Shown piece by piece: positions 51,919 through 59,826 of a stretch of 64,000 nucleotides of DNA. The position numbers and the translations under genes were made by a program. How positions within the stretch are numbered: the first letter of the stretch is position 1; each line of letters begins with the position of its first letter. Under the pieces are notes generated by a model, which searched no databases, was not told the DNA's origin, and saw only the letters and a list, made by a program, of their open reading frames with translations. Source of the DNA: an uncultured Bacteroidales bacterium (GTDB lineage: Bacteria > Bacteroidota > Bacteroidia > Bacteroidales > Muribaculaceae); NCBI GenBank assembly GCA_902781045.1, contig CACZHT010000017.1, positions 1 through 64,000 of the forward strand, given 5' to 3'.

Positions 51919-53427
51919 TCAGTTGCTTGTTGTATCTTGATAGGTGACCGAGTGCAGCGCCAGCAGGTCGTAGGCGGGATAGTGTTTCACGCTCACTTCC
52001 TTGACATCCTTGCCCTTGCGGTCATTCCTCTTGCTAAAGCTCATCACCTCTTCCCACAGCTTGAGCTGCTCGCTGGTGAGGATTGATCGCACCCGTTTGT
52101 CTTTTTGTTCTGCCTTTTCCGGGCTGTCGTGCATCAGGGTCATCCACTGGCGCAGGTGACTCTTGACCACACGGGCATTCTCATCCTCCTTGTCCAGCTC
52201 ATCGACGCGCTGTGTAAGTTCAGCGATGGTCCAGCGGTCTTTGGTGTCAGGCGTCTCCAGATAGTAAGGCCCGTGCTTCCAAGAAATCTTGGGGCCGACA
52301 AGCAGTTCGCGCCGCTCGATGTCGGCAAAGCTCTCGACAAAGCTGTCTTGCACCTTGTGGAACATGATGCACGACGGTGCCAGTCCGCCCTCAAGCAGGT
52401 GCACGTCGGTCTTGGCATCTTTCTTAGCCTGCTCGCACAGTTGCTCGGCCAAGTTGTAACCATAGTGGAATGGGAATGATGACTTGATGAATGCAATGCC
52501 GGCACAGCAGGTGAGTTTGGCCTGCTTGCCGTCAAAGACCCGATTTTCGGCCAAAATCGCGCCGAGCTTTTCTTGTGTCTGCTGCTCAAAGGCTGCAATG
52601 AACGCTTGGGCGTAAGGCACTGCCAAGTCGGCTCGCATAATGATGGTCAAGTCGTCGCCGCCCAGCACCACAGGCCGCATCGGAATCTTTCCGGTGAACA
52701 AGCCCTCAACTTTGAGATAGGCCGCATGAGCTGCAGCCACAGTGGCTTGTTCAAGCAGCCGCGAGAACTTGCTGAACTTTTCGCTGTCGCGACCCACCCT
52801 CTGCACCACCTGCCCCAGCCCATTGCCATCGGCGTGGATGACAGCAATCCAGTCGTTCTTGAGGGTCATGTCCTCGATGTTGAGGGCTACGTTCCTCCCC
52901 GACAACCCACTCTGGCCGAAGCACTTGTCTACCAAGGCCATGTTATGGACAGCCTTGCGCTTGCATTGGGTGGCCCGATCAACCAGCTCACCGTTCTCAA
53001 TGTCCACAGCCGGCAGTCCAGTCTTGGGTGCTCGCTTGATGGCCATCAGCCCCAGCGTAGTGCTGGGTGCGGGGCGGTTGCGCTGGACCCGCAGTTTCTG
53101 CTCCAACTCATCGACCCTTGCCGCAAAGTCGTTGTCATCATCCAGCTCGACCACAGCCTGGCTAAATGTGATGCCCGGTGCTATGCATAAGACCTTTCGG
53201 GGAAATTCGCGCACCGTGCGCTCGCAGTCCTCGCGGCGGTCAAACACATGCTTGATGTTTCCTGCCGCCCTGATGATGTTGGGCTGCTCGCCCACCATTT
53301 CTTGAAACGCCGTGGTACAGATTTGCTCGACCAACTCGCTGGCACCGATGATGTCGCGCAACTCGTTGGTCTGGAAGATGAATCCTTGGATTCCCTGCAC
53401 CGCAGCTCCATAGAGGTATTTTGTCAT
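51919..53427 (-). CDS. cas10: Cas10, HD-less with intact GGDD cyclase motif
   Basis: From ATG 53427 (MTKYLYGAAVQGIQGFIFQTNELRDIIGASELVEQ) the protein has 502 residues, short for Cas10. It begins directly with the palm-like domain (Cmr2-style QGFIF start) and has no N-terminal HD nuclease. The first palm motif is HADGNGLG (about residues 198-205), and the second, VLGGDDLTIIM, carries GGDD at about 256-259, which makes cyclic oligoadenylate from ATP. A C-terminal helical part (Cas11-like D4 analogue) runs from about 380. The missing HD domain means that immunity must rely on second messengers and their effectors, here the Card1-like and CARF-HEPN proteins. It lies downstream of cas6. Confidence 0.85.
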   Translation of the reverse strand: MTKYLYGAAVQGIQGFIFQTNELRDIIGASELVEQICTTAFQEMVGEQPNIIRAAGNIKHVFDRREDCERTVREFPRKVLCIAPGITFSQAVVELDDDNDFAARVDELEQKLRVQRNRPAPSTTLGLMAIKRAPKTGLPAVDIENGELVDRATQCKRKAVHNMALVDKCFGQSGLSGRNVALNIEDMTLKNDWIAVIHADGNGLGQVVQRVGRDSEKFSKFSRLLEQATVAAAHAAYLKVEGLFTGKIPMRPVVLGGDDLTIIMRADLAVPYAQAFIAAFEQQTQEKLGAILAENRVFDGKQAKLTCCAGIAFIKSSFPFHYGYNLAEQLCEQAKKDAKTDVHLLEGGLAPSCIMFHKVQDSFVESFADIERRELLVGPKISWKHGPYYLETPDTKDRWTIAELTQRVDELDKEDENARVVKSHLRQWMTLMHDSPEKAEQKDKRVRSILTSEQLKLWEEVMSFSKRNDRKGKDVKEVSVKHYPAYDLLALHSVTYQDTTSN

Positions 53428-53446
53428 ATATTGTTTTGTTTTAAGA

Positions 53447-54133
53447 TTATTGTTCAGTGTCGGGTAACTGTTCATCGGGGGCGATAACCACGCCGTAGCC
53501 CAGTGAGGTGTGTTTGCCCAGGCCGATGTACTGAGGTATGTTGACGTTGCAGCGCATCTGTGCGTTGAAGCTCATCATCTGCGTGCCCTTGACACGCGCC
53601 AGCCGTGGCTGGTCCAGGCCGGTGAGGCGCACCACGACCTGGCGGTCGAAGTGCACTCCCAGCCCCTTGCCCATGGCCAGGATGTTGCCGCGCATGATGT
53701 CCTGGAGCATCTCCATCCTCTCGGGCAATGACTCCATGCTCTGATACCGGCGGTAGTACTGACTGTTCAGTGGCAGCCATCGCAGCACACGGTAAGGACA
53801 CATCTGATCCCACACCTGCAACTGGTATTGCAGGGGCTGCACCCGGTCAACCTCTAGCGACATGGCTCGGTCACCGACCTTGAGGTCAAAGTTGCCGGAG
53901 GTGAAGAACTGCGCCAACTGGTCGATGCCGTCGCCCATGGCGACAATGGCAGCCTTGCCGCCCAGCACCTTATATTGAATGAGCGGATAGGCATAACGCA
54001 ACGCCTGCCCATCATGATTGTGAAAAAGCAAAGGTTTGTTGTCCAGTGCACTGATGACGGCACCACGGAACAGTGGCACCTCATGATGCCGCAAGTCGTT
54101 GGTGAAGCGTATGGTAAGCACTCTCACAGGCAT
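53447..54133 (-). CDS. cas6: CRISPR pre-crRNA endoribonuclease Cas6
   Basis: The 228-residue protein cuts the repeats of the primary CRISPR transcript. It is RAMP-like with an N-terminal RFTNDLRHHEVPLFRGAVISAL. The C-terminal glycine-rich loop IPQYIGLGKHTSLGYGVVIA at about 199-218 is the Cas6 signature. Candidate catalytic histidines are the HHE at about 16-18 and H209 in the loop region. The gene has its own -7 box at 54163-54170 and is separated from cas2 by 100 bp, so it may lead a second transcript with the effector genes. The cas10 start lies 20 bp after the stop. Confidence 0.85.
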   Translation of the reverse strand: MPVRVLTIRFTNDLRHHEVPLFRGAVISALDNKPLLFHNHDGQALRYAYPLIQYKVLGGKAAIVAMGDGIDQLAQFFTSGNFDLKVGDRAMSLEVDRVQPLQYQLQVWDQMCPYRVLRWLPLNSQYYRRYQSMESLPERMEMLQDIMRGNILAMGKGLGVHFDRQVVVRLTGLDQPRLARVKGTQMMSFNAQMRCNVNIPQYIGLGKHTSLGYGVVIAPDEQLPDTEQ

Positions 54134-54162
54134 GAATTAAATCTGTTTTATCGTTGATTGTG

Positions 54163-54170
54163 CAAAGTTA
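54163..54170 (-). promoter_or_regulatory. -7 box before cas6
   Basis: On the minus strand TAACTTTG matches the consensus exactly, 30 bp before the cas6 ATG. No clear -33 box is seen. It suggests that cas6 to the 127-residue gene can be transcribed separately from cas1-PrimPol-cas2. Confidence 0.5.
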
Positions 54171-54233
54171 GCGCATTTTTTGCGAATATCCTAGGATTTT
54201 GTAAGTTTTTTTGTCGTGAATCTGCTGTGCGGC

Positions 54234-54710
54234 TCAGAAGCAGAGGGTTGAGCGGGTCTTGAGGATGAGGTCCAGGTTCCTGCCGATGACCTTCATGGTC
54301 TTGACCAGCTCGAGCGACATGGGCACGATGAAGATGCTGTCCTGGTTGTCATACATGGCCTGTACCTCGGTCAGGTCGGCCTGAATGGTGGCGCACTGGT
54401 CGCTGGAGATGTCGGCCATGAAGATGGACTTCTGCACGCGGTGGCACCCGCGCCGCAGCAGATACTTGGCCACGGCACGTCGCACCTTGTTGCTCTCGAT
54501 GTCGTACATTACAAAAAACAGCATATCGGTGGGTTTGCGTCGGTCGCTGCGCACCAGGTCCAGCACTCGCTGCACCCTGACGTTGAGGTCTTCGATGCCG
54601 TCCAGGTGGTCGGGCTTGTGGTTGACGGGGCGGTGCCCATCGATGCCCGCCCGCCGACGGAGCATGGCCTTGCGCAGCAGCCAGGCTGGGTCTTGTCGTT
54701 TGCGTGGCAT
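54234..54710 (-). CDS. cas2: CRISPR adaptation protein Cas2 with N-terminal extension
   Basis: The 158-residue protein is longer than usual Cas2 (about 90-100). The Cas2 ferredoxin domain starts near residue 63: MLFFVMYDIESNKVRRAVAKYLLRRGCHRVQKSIFMADI, with the active-site-like Asp at 70. The first 62 residues are a basic, disordered-looking extension (MPRKRQDPAWLLRKAMLRRR, then NHKPDHLDGIEDLNVR). The start ATG overlaps the stop of the PrimPol gene (TGATG), which supports the long form. Cas2 dimers bridge Cas1 dimers during spacer integration. It belongs to the cas1-PrimPol-cas2 set. Confidence 0.9.
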   Translation of the reverse strand: MPRKRQDPAWLLRKAMLRRRAGIDGHRPVNHKPDHLDGIEDLNVRVQRVLDLVRSDRRKPTDMLFFVMYDIESNKVRRAVAKYLLRRGCHRVQKSIFMADISSDQCATIQADLTEVQAMYDNQDSIFIVPMSLELVKTMKVIGRNLDLILKTRSTLCF

Positions 54711-55735
54711 CAGGCAGTGAGTGCATCGAGGTGGTTGCGCACCAGCTGGCTGAGCAGTGCGTTGAGTTCCTTGCTGGTGCCGCGACGCGGCGACTCGATG
54801 ACCGAGAAGCCCTTGCGGCCATAGAAGATGTTGAGCTCGGCCTCGCGCAGGTCGCTGCGCATGACCAGCTTCTTGCCATACTGGATGTCCTGGACACTCG
54901 CCACCTCGACGCCGGCCTGCTCGACGAGCCTCCTCACACCTCCCATCACCTGGTCGAGTCGCTGGGGCACAAACACGTCGCGCGGTGCGGGCGAGTGCTT
55001 CTTCTGGTCGCTGAGCTGCGCCTTGATGCGAGCCATCACCTCGCTGTCAGGGTCATGGTCGGCTGCCGGTGCGGAGGGCTGTACGAGTTTCTCGGCCTTC
55101 TCGTCGCGTACGAGTTGCCGCCTGAGGTCTTGCATCGCTGCGGCATCGTCGGTTTCGACAATGGCTCGCCAGTCGACAGGCACAGCGTGTTCGTTGTAGT
55201 GTGCCGTGGGGTCGACGCTCATGAAGCACGCCCGGCTCACGTCGCAGGTGACGGTGTCCACCACCTGGCTCAGGTTGTGCTGTGCTGCCCACTGTCGGAC
55301 GAACGCCTTATAGAAGATGGTGTACATGCCGGCATCATAGCAACGCTCGCTCAGGCTGAACATCACCTTGAGCCCGTCGCCGCCTGGCGAGACAAAGCAT
55401 AACGCCACACGGTCGTCGGCGGCGATGCGCCGCTTGACCTGGTCGATGTCGAGGCTCGCAGCCATCAGGTGGTCGATATCGATCACAAAGCAGTCGCAAT
55501 AGGCAAAGTTGGCCACCTTTCGGTAGTCGGGGTTGAACTTGGCGCACACCAGATAGGGCAGCGTGCGCTTGAGCTGCTGGTACCGCTTGGCGTCAATCTG
55601 GCTAATGGTGCGCAACTGCACGATGAGGTGCTGCATCTCGGCCTTGGGCGAGACCAGTGCCCTGTAGACGTCGTGGATTTCGCAATGTTTGAGCAGGTCG
55701 CCCGTCGATGTGATGTTTTTTCCTACGCTGATCAT
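54710..55735 (-). CDS. CRISPR-associated primase-polymerase (CAPP), BT4734-like
   Basis: The 341-residue protein has an archaeo-eukaryotic-primase-like core. It shows a DxD motif (CDCFVIDIDHL, D86 and D88) and SPGGDGLKVMFSL at about 116-129, the second motif of PrimPols of the BT4734/VirE group. The third acidic site could be D165 or D175 (TCDVSRACFMSVDPTAHYN). C-terminal helices follow from about 240 (PQRLDQVMGGVRRLVEQAGVE). CRISPR-associated primase-polymerases of this type are described in type III loci next to cas1 and cas2, where they are thought to help make or process prespacers. Here the gene lies between cas1 and cas2 and overlaps cas2. Confidence 0.8.
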   Translation of the reverse strand: MISVGKNITSTGDLLKHCEIHDVYRALVSPKAEMQHLIVQLRTISQIDAKRYQQLKRTLPYLVCAKFNPDYRKVANFAYCDCFVIDIDHLMAASLDIDQVKRRIAADDRVALCFVSPGGDGLKVMFSLSERCYDAGMYTIFYKAFVRQWAAQHNLSQVVDTVTCDVSRACFMSVDPTAHYNEHAVPVDWRAIVETDDAAAMQDLRRQLVRDEKAEKLVQPSAPAADHDPDSEVMARIKAQLSDQKKHSPAPRDVFVPQRLDQVMGGVRRLVEQAGVEVASVQDIQYGKKLVMRSDLREAELNIFYGRKGFSVIESPRRGTSKELNALLSQLVRNHLDALTA

Positions 55736-55854
55736 TTTGGTTTTGAGTTTTGAGTTGTTAGTTGTTTGTTGTCAGTTGTTGTTTTCAGGCCGAACAGTCG
55801 AGTGCTCGATGACACGAATACTTGAACTAAAGCCTAATGTCCAACGTCCAAAGC
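55736..55854. repeat. TTGTTAG-like low-complexity spacer between cas1 and the PrimPol gene
   Basis: The 119 bp between the two genes hold GTTTTGAGTTGTTAG-type repeats similar to those at 37700-37860. No gene is seen. Confidence 0.4.
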
Positions 55855-56841
55855 CTAGTTGCCGTTCATGGCCTTGAACTTCTGTGCCAGAGTCTGAGCC
55901 TCCAGGAAGATGTGCGTGTCGCGGCTGCGGCTGAGTCCGTTCATCTTCACCACCTCCTCCATGTAGTCGTTGAGCGACTGCACCAGCACCCTTCGCCCCA
56001 TCGCCTCGAGCCACACAGCTCCCGTCTCGTCGGTCGAGTAATAGTCGTCGGTCACCACCTGCTGTGCCAGCAGGGTGACCACCACATAGTCGACCCACAC
56101 GCGGAAGGGCTCGATCACGTCGTAGACCAGCACCGGCCGGTTGTACTCGTCGCGGTGCAACACCCCCAGATAGGGGTCGGCTCCGGCCCTCACCAGCGCG
56201 CTCTCGACCTTGGCATAGAGCATGCCGTAGCCATAGTTGAGCAGTGCGTTGGCGATGTCTCGCGCCGGGTGCTGCGAGCGCTCGCCGAAGCGGTAGACCA
56301 CAGGGATGCCCCAGTTCAGCGCCTCGAAGTAGACGCGCGAGGCCGTGCCCTCCAGCCCCCGTAGCGTCTTGGCCACATCGGCCACCGTGTCGGCCTGCAC
56401 CGTCTGTAGCCTGTCGGCGCACTGACCGATCTTGGTGCCGGCGGCGGCCACAAATTCCGCCTCAATGGTGTCGTGGGTCTCAATCATGAGCAGCATGGCT
56501 TGCTGGTTCTGCAGCTTGCGGGCAATGATGTCCTTGATCCACTGCACCGCCTGCCGGCTGCGGCAGAACTCCAGCTGGCCCTTGCGAATGGTGCTCATCG
56601 AGCCGTACTTGTGGCTCCACACCATGCCCTGAATGTTGCCCCGGCGGTCGGCAAAGTGAATCTCAATCTCGTGGTCGATGGCGAGCATCACGGCATCGGC
56701 GGTGATGCTGGTGCCGCGCGTGAGCATGATGCTGGTCACTCCGTCGGTGGGCTCGCGCCGGCGTCCCTGGTCGTTGGTCACGACAAAGGCCTCGTTGTCG
56801 CGGTTGAGCATGGTTCCGTATGTGTTAAGAATGATTTGCAT
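55855..56841 (-). CDS. cas1: CRISPR adaptation integrase Cas1
   Basis: The 328-residue protein catalyses spacer integration. It has the N-terminal beta domain (MQIILNTYGTMLNRDNEAFVV) and the helical catalytic domain with the three ligands: E164 in RGLEGTASRVYFEAL, H229 in LGVLHRDEYNRP and E244 in VYDVIEPFR. It is a normal-length Cas1 without a reverse transcriptase fusion. The gene begins 396 bp from the first CRISPR repeat and is divergent from the array, so the leader and the start of the adaptation operon share this region. Confidence 0.95.
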   Translation of the reverse strand: MQIILNTYGTMLNRDNEAFVVTNDQGRRREPTDGVTSIMLTRGTSITADAVMLAIDHEIEIHFADRRGNIQGMVWSHKYGSMSTIRKGQLEFCRSRQAVQWIKDIIARKLQNQQAMLLMIETHDTIEAEFVAAAGTKIGQCADRLQTVQADTVADVAKTLRGLEGTASRVYFEALNWGIPVVYRFGERSQHPARDIANALLNYGYGMLYAKVESALVRAGADPYLGVLHRDEYNRPVLVYDVIEPFRVWVDYVVVTLLAQQVVTDDYYSTDETGAVWLEAMGRRVLVQSLNDYMEEVVKMNGLSRSRDTHIFLEAQTLAQKFKAMNGN

Positions 56842-57237
56842 TATTTAAGACAGCGGTGAGTTGACTGTGGTTAACATTAAGCATTCCGGACAGGGTTTCC
56901 GGCCTCATCTTGCCGTAGGGCACTCGCTATGACTGCCACATTGTCCACTGACAGCAATGCAAACATCGTGCCAGAATGGCAGTTTGTCGATAAAATTTTG
57001 GAGAAGGTAGATTTTTTTGTTGTTTTTCTTTGTTTAGCACAGAAAATTCATTACTTTTGCAGTCGGGAATTGGCGATATGCGATTCCCGCCCCTTGTAGG
57101 CCACGATTTAGTGTGGTCTTTGGTGTTATAACCAATTTTTTGGCGATAAAAGTCTTAATTTTGCGTTAATAAACCAAAAAATCTTGTTAAATTCGACCCT
57201 TGAAGTGCTGATTAACAGATATTTACAGTTTTGTGCT
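56842..57237 (+). promoter_or_regulatory. CRISPR leader
   Basis: This 396-bp gene-free stretch separates cas1 and the first repeat and should hold the leader. It has a consensus promoter pointing into the array (TTTG 57029-57032, 19 bp, TACTTTTG 57052-57059) and a further -7-like box TAATTTTG at 57156-57163. Downstream of the main promoter are two small hairpins: CGGGAAT/ATTCCCG at 57064-57089 and GGCCAC/GTGGTC near 57099-57118. Confidence 0.7.
57029..57059 (+). promoter_or_regulatory. Array promoter in the leader
   Basis: TTTG at 57029-57032, exactly 19 bp, then TACTTTTG at 57052-57059: full consensus. Transcription would begin near 57066 and run through the array, giving crRNAs whose repeat-derived 5' handle ends in ATTAAGAC. 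Confidence 0.75.
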
Positions 57238-58691
57238 GTCCGAGACCATATTCCATTAAAAGAAGGATTAAGACAGTACGCCCTCAGCATCCTTGAACAC
57301 TGCTGGCTTGTGAGTCCGAGACCATATTCCATTAAAAGAAGGATTAAGACCAGCGTATCCAAGCGTAGGTGGAACGCTCGCGTTGGCGTTGTCCGAGACC
57401 ATATTCCATTAAAAGAAGGATTAAGACATGGTACAAGTTGTTTCGATTACGGCATTGGCATAGTCGAGTCCGAGACCATATTCCATTAAAAGAAGGATTA
57501 AGACAGGACTAATAAGCCACTCATTTAGTACTTTCATGTCAGAGGTCCGAGACCATATTCCATTAAAAGAAGGATTAAGACTTGACATAACTTTTACAGC
57601 TGTAACTCTTGGTACTCCTTGTCCGAGACCATATTCCATTAAAAGAAGGATTAAGACTCCATTTCTCTTCGATTTCATTGGCAAAACGATCGAAAGTCCG
57701 AGACCATATTCCATTAAAAGAAGGATTAAGACCGGTTCATCGGCACACCGAGGACGTTTGCAGTGTCGTCCGAGACCATATTCCATTAAAAGAAGGATTA
57801 AGACACCTTTCTTAATTAACCATTAACGAATTTATGAACATCTGTCCGAGACCATATTCCATTAAAAGAAGGATTAAGACGTCATGTTGCGGATTTCATT
57901 AAAGCATACGCAATGGGTCCGAGACCATATTCCATTAAAAGAAGGATTAAGACATGGCGGTACCTGAACCAATTAAGAAGGTGATGCTTTGGTCCGAGAC
58001 CATATTCCATTAAAAGAAGGATTAAGACTGACTCTCATTCCGAAGAATGGCTGCATTAGAGATTGTGTCCGAGACCATATTCCATTAAAAGAAGGATTAA
58101 GACACATTACCTGCATTAATCCAACGAGTACGACGACCCTTGTGTCCGAGACCATATTCCATTAGAAGAAGGATTAAGACACTGTGCAAAGTACTTCTAC
58201 CTCACGCTCGGTGCCATGTCCGAGACCATATTCCATTAAAAGAAGGATTAAGACTCTCATTGGACATTTCGACTTCGTACTCACTCGGCATCTTGTCCGA
58301 GACCATATTCCATTAAAAGAAGGATTAAGACAGTAGTCCATAATCTTGTCGTAGAGTTGCTGATAGTCCGAGACCATATTCCATTAAAAGAAGGATTAAG
58401 ACCACTACCTCCGATTGCGTTAAATCAGCTCTTGTTAGTCCGAGACCATTTTCCATTAAAAGAAGGATTAAGACGCACTACGCTTCACACTCTTGCGCAT
58501 ATATGCAGGAGGTCCGAGACCATATTCCATTAAAAGAAGGATTAAGACTTCTTGCACTGATGAGCCACTAGTCAAGTTACGAACCGCGTCCGAGACCATA
58601 TTCCATTAAAAGAAGGATTAAGACTCAGTTGGAAAACCGAGTTGATGAATCTTTATAATACGTCCGAGACCATATTCCATTAAAAGAAGGA
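57238..58691 (+). CRISPR. CRISPR array 1: 20 repeats, 19 spacers
   Basis: The repeat is 37 bp, from GTCCGAGACC to GGATTAAGAC, first copy 57238-57274. There are 18 exact or near-exact further copies with spacers of 34-40 bp. Variants occur in repeat 13 (A to G at 58165) and repeat 17 (A to T at 58450). The 20th copy (58662-58691) is cut after 30 bases at GAAGGA, replaced by CGATTTTT, so the leader-distal end degenerates, as expected for a trailer. Transcription is on the plus strand from the leader next to cas1. The 3' end ATTAAGAC fits a type III crRNA handle. Confidence 0.97.
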
Positions 58692-58950
58692 CGATTTTTC
58701 AATTCATAATTTATAATTCATAATTCATAATGCTGGGTGGCTGCTCGATAATTCGGAAATTCGTGATATGTCGGGAGGATGTAGGGCTGCGCCCCCAGGC
58801 ACAGCCGCGGCCATTTGGTTGCTGAGCCTCGCTTGCGAACTTAATTGAGGTACAGTGTTGTGGAAGTAGAATGAATTTTGTAACTTTGTGCCGACGTTCC
58901 CCGACATGATGCCACCAGGGCTGTTCGCTAATTCGAAAATTCGTGATATG
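58692..58950. other. 259-bp segment interrupting the CRISPR array
   Basis: This segment lies between the truncated last repeat of array 1 and the truncated first repeat of array 2. It begins CGATTTTTCAATTC with AT-rich heptamers (58696-58730), has two ~30-bp direct repeats (58739-58770 and 58921-58950, CTGCTCGATAATTCG type), a GC-rich hairpin near 58783-58810 and a promoter at 58858-58888. Flanking TTCCATTAAAAGAAGGA occurs on both sides (58675-58691, 58951-58967). No coding sequence is convincing. Confidence 0.8.
58858..58888 (+). promoter_or_regulatory. Internal promoter upstream of array 2
   Basis: TTG at 58858-58860, 20 bp, then TAACTTTG at 58881-58888. It points towards array 2 and lies about 62 bp before its first repeat. 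It may make array 2 independent of the leader. Confidence 0.55.
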
Positions 58951-59644
58951 TTCCATTAAAAGAAGGATTAAGACTCATCTTCATCAGCAATATATGCTGG
59001 AATCTTCTTGTCAGTCCGAGACCATATTCCATTAAAAGAAGGATTAAGACATCCTTAGGCCTATTCATCATAGCCTTATATTTGAATGTCCGAGACCATA
59101 TTCCATTAAAAGAAGGATTAAGACTGCGTAACTAGCGAAAAGAAAGTCACGATAAAAAGTAGTCCGAGACCATATTCCATTAAAAGAAGGATTAAGACTC
59201 AAAGATTTTATCAAGATTAGCATCTTTCAAATCAAAACGTCCGAGACCATATTCCATTAAAAGAAGGATTAAGACATTGCGTTGCACGCATACTTGCAAC
59301 CAATGATACATGGTCCGAGACCATATTCCATTAAAAGAAGGATTAAGACATGGCAATATTTGCCTCAGGAGTACCAAACTCAAGACGTCCGAGACCATAT
59401 TCCATTAAAAGAAGGATTAAGACAAGCTGTAAGCGCGCCCGGTGCTGTGGCTGACGTAGCCAAGTCCGAGACCATATTCCATTAAAAGAAGGATTAAGAC
59501 AACGTTGTCCATCGAGTTACTCCGAACTTCTCGATAAATCGTCCGAGACCATATTCCATTAAAAGAAGGATTAAGACGTAACGACTTTTGCACTTTTGAG
59601 AGCTTTTTTGAACCGTCCGAGACCATATTCCATTAAAAGAAGGA
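58951..59644 (+). CRISPR. CRISPR array 2: 10 repeats, 9 spacers
   Basis: The same 37-bp repeat as array 1. The first copy (58951-58974) lacks its first 13 bases, starting TTCCATTAAAAG; the tenth (59615-59644) ends after 30 bases and continues CGATTTTT as in array 1. Eight full repeats lie between, with spacers of 37-40 bp. No typical leader precedes it, only the interrupting segment, so it seems to be a split-off part of the same array and probably no longer gains spacers at its own left end. Confidence 0.95.
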
Positions 59645-59822
59645 CGATTTTTCAATTCATAATTTATAATTCATAATTCATAATGCATAATGCAGGGAGG
59701 CTGCTCGATAATTCGATAATTCGTGACATGTTCCATTAAAAGAAGGACGATTTTTCAATTCATAATTTATAATTCATAATGCTGGGTGGGTGTTCGATAA
59801 TTCGATAATTCGCTTATTCGTG
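59645..59822. repeat. Duplicated CRISPR trailer with an isolated repeat remnant
   Basis: After array 2 the sequence repeats the array 1 trailer: CGATTTTTCAATTC, AT-rich heptamers and CTGCTCGATAATTCG. A lone 17-base repeat remnant (TTCCATTAAAAGAAGGA, 59731-59747) is again followed by the same CGATTTTTCAATTC trailer to about 59822. Trailer copies thus occur three times. Confidence 0.75.
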
Positions 59823-59826
59823 AAAT

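Noticed and set aside
58692..58950. Array interruption as a simple insertion sequence with 17-bp target duplication
   Set aside because: No transposase or terminal inverted repeats are seen and the same trailer and repeat remnant occurs a third time at 59731, so duplication of the trailer explains more.
57184..59626. Open frames running through the CRISPR arrays on both strands
   Set aside because: They arise because the 37-bp repeat is open in several frames and the spacers are short; they repeat the same peptide at each repeat and have no promoter or family match.
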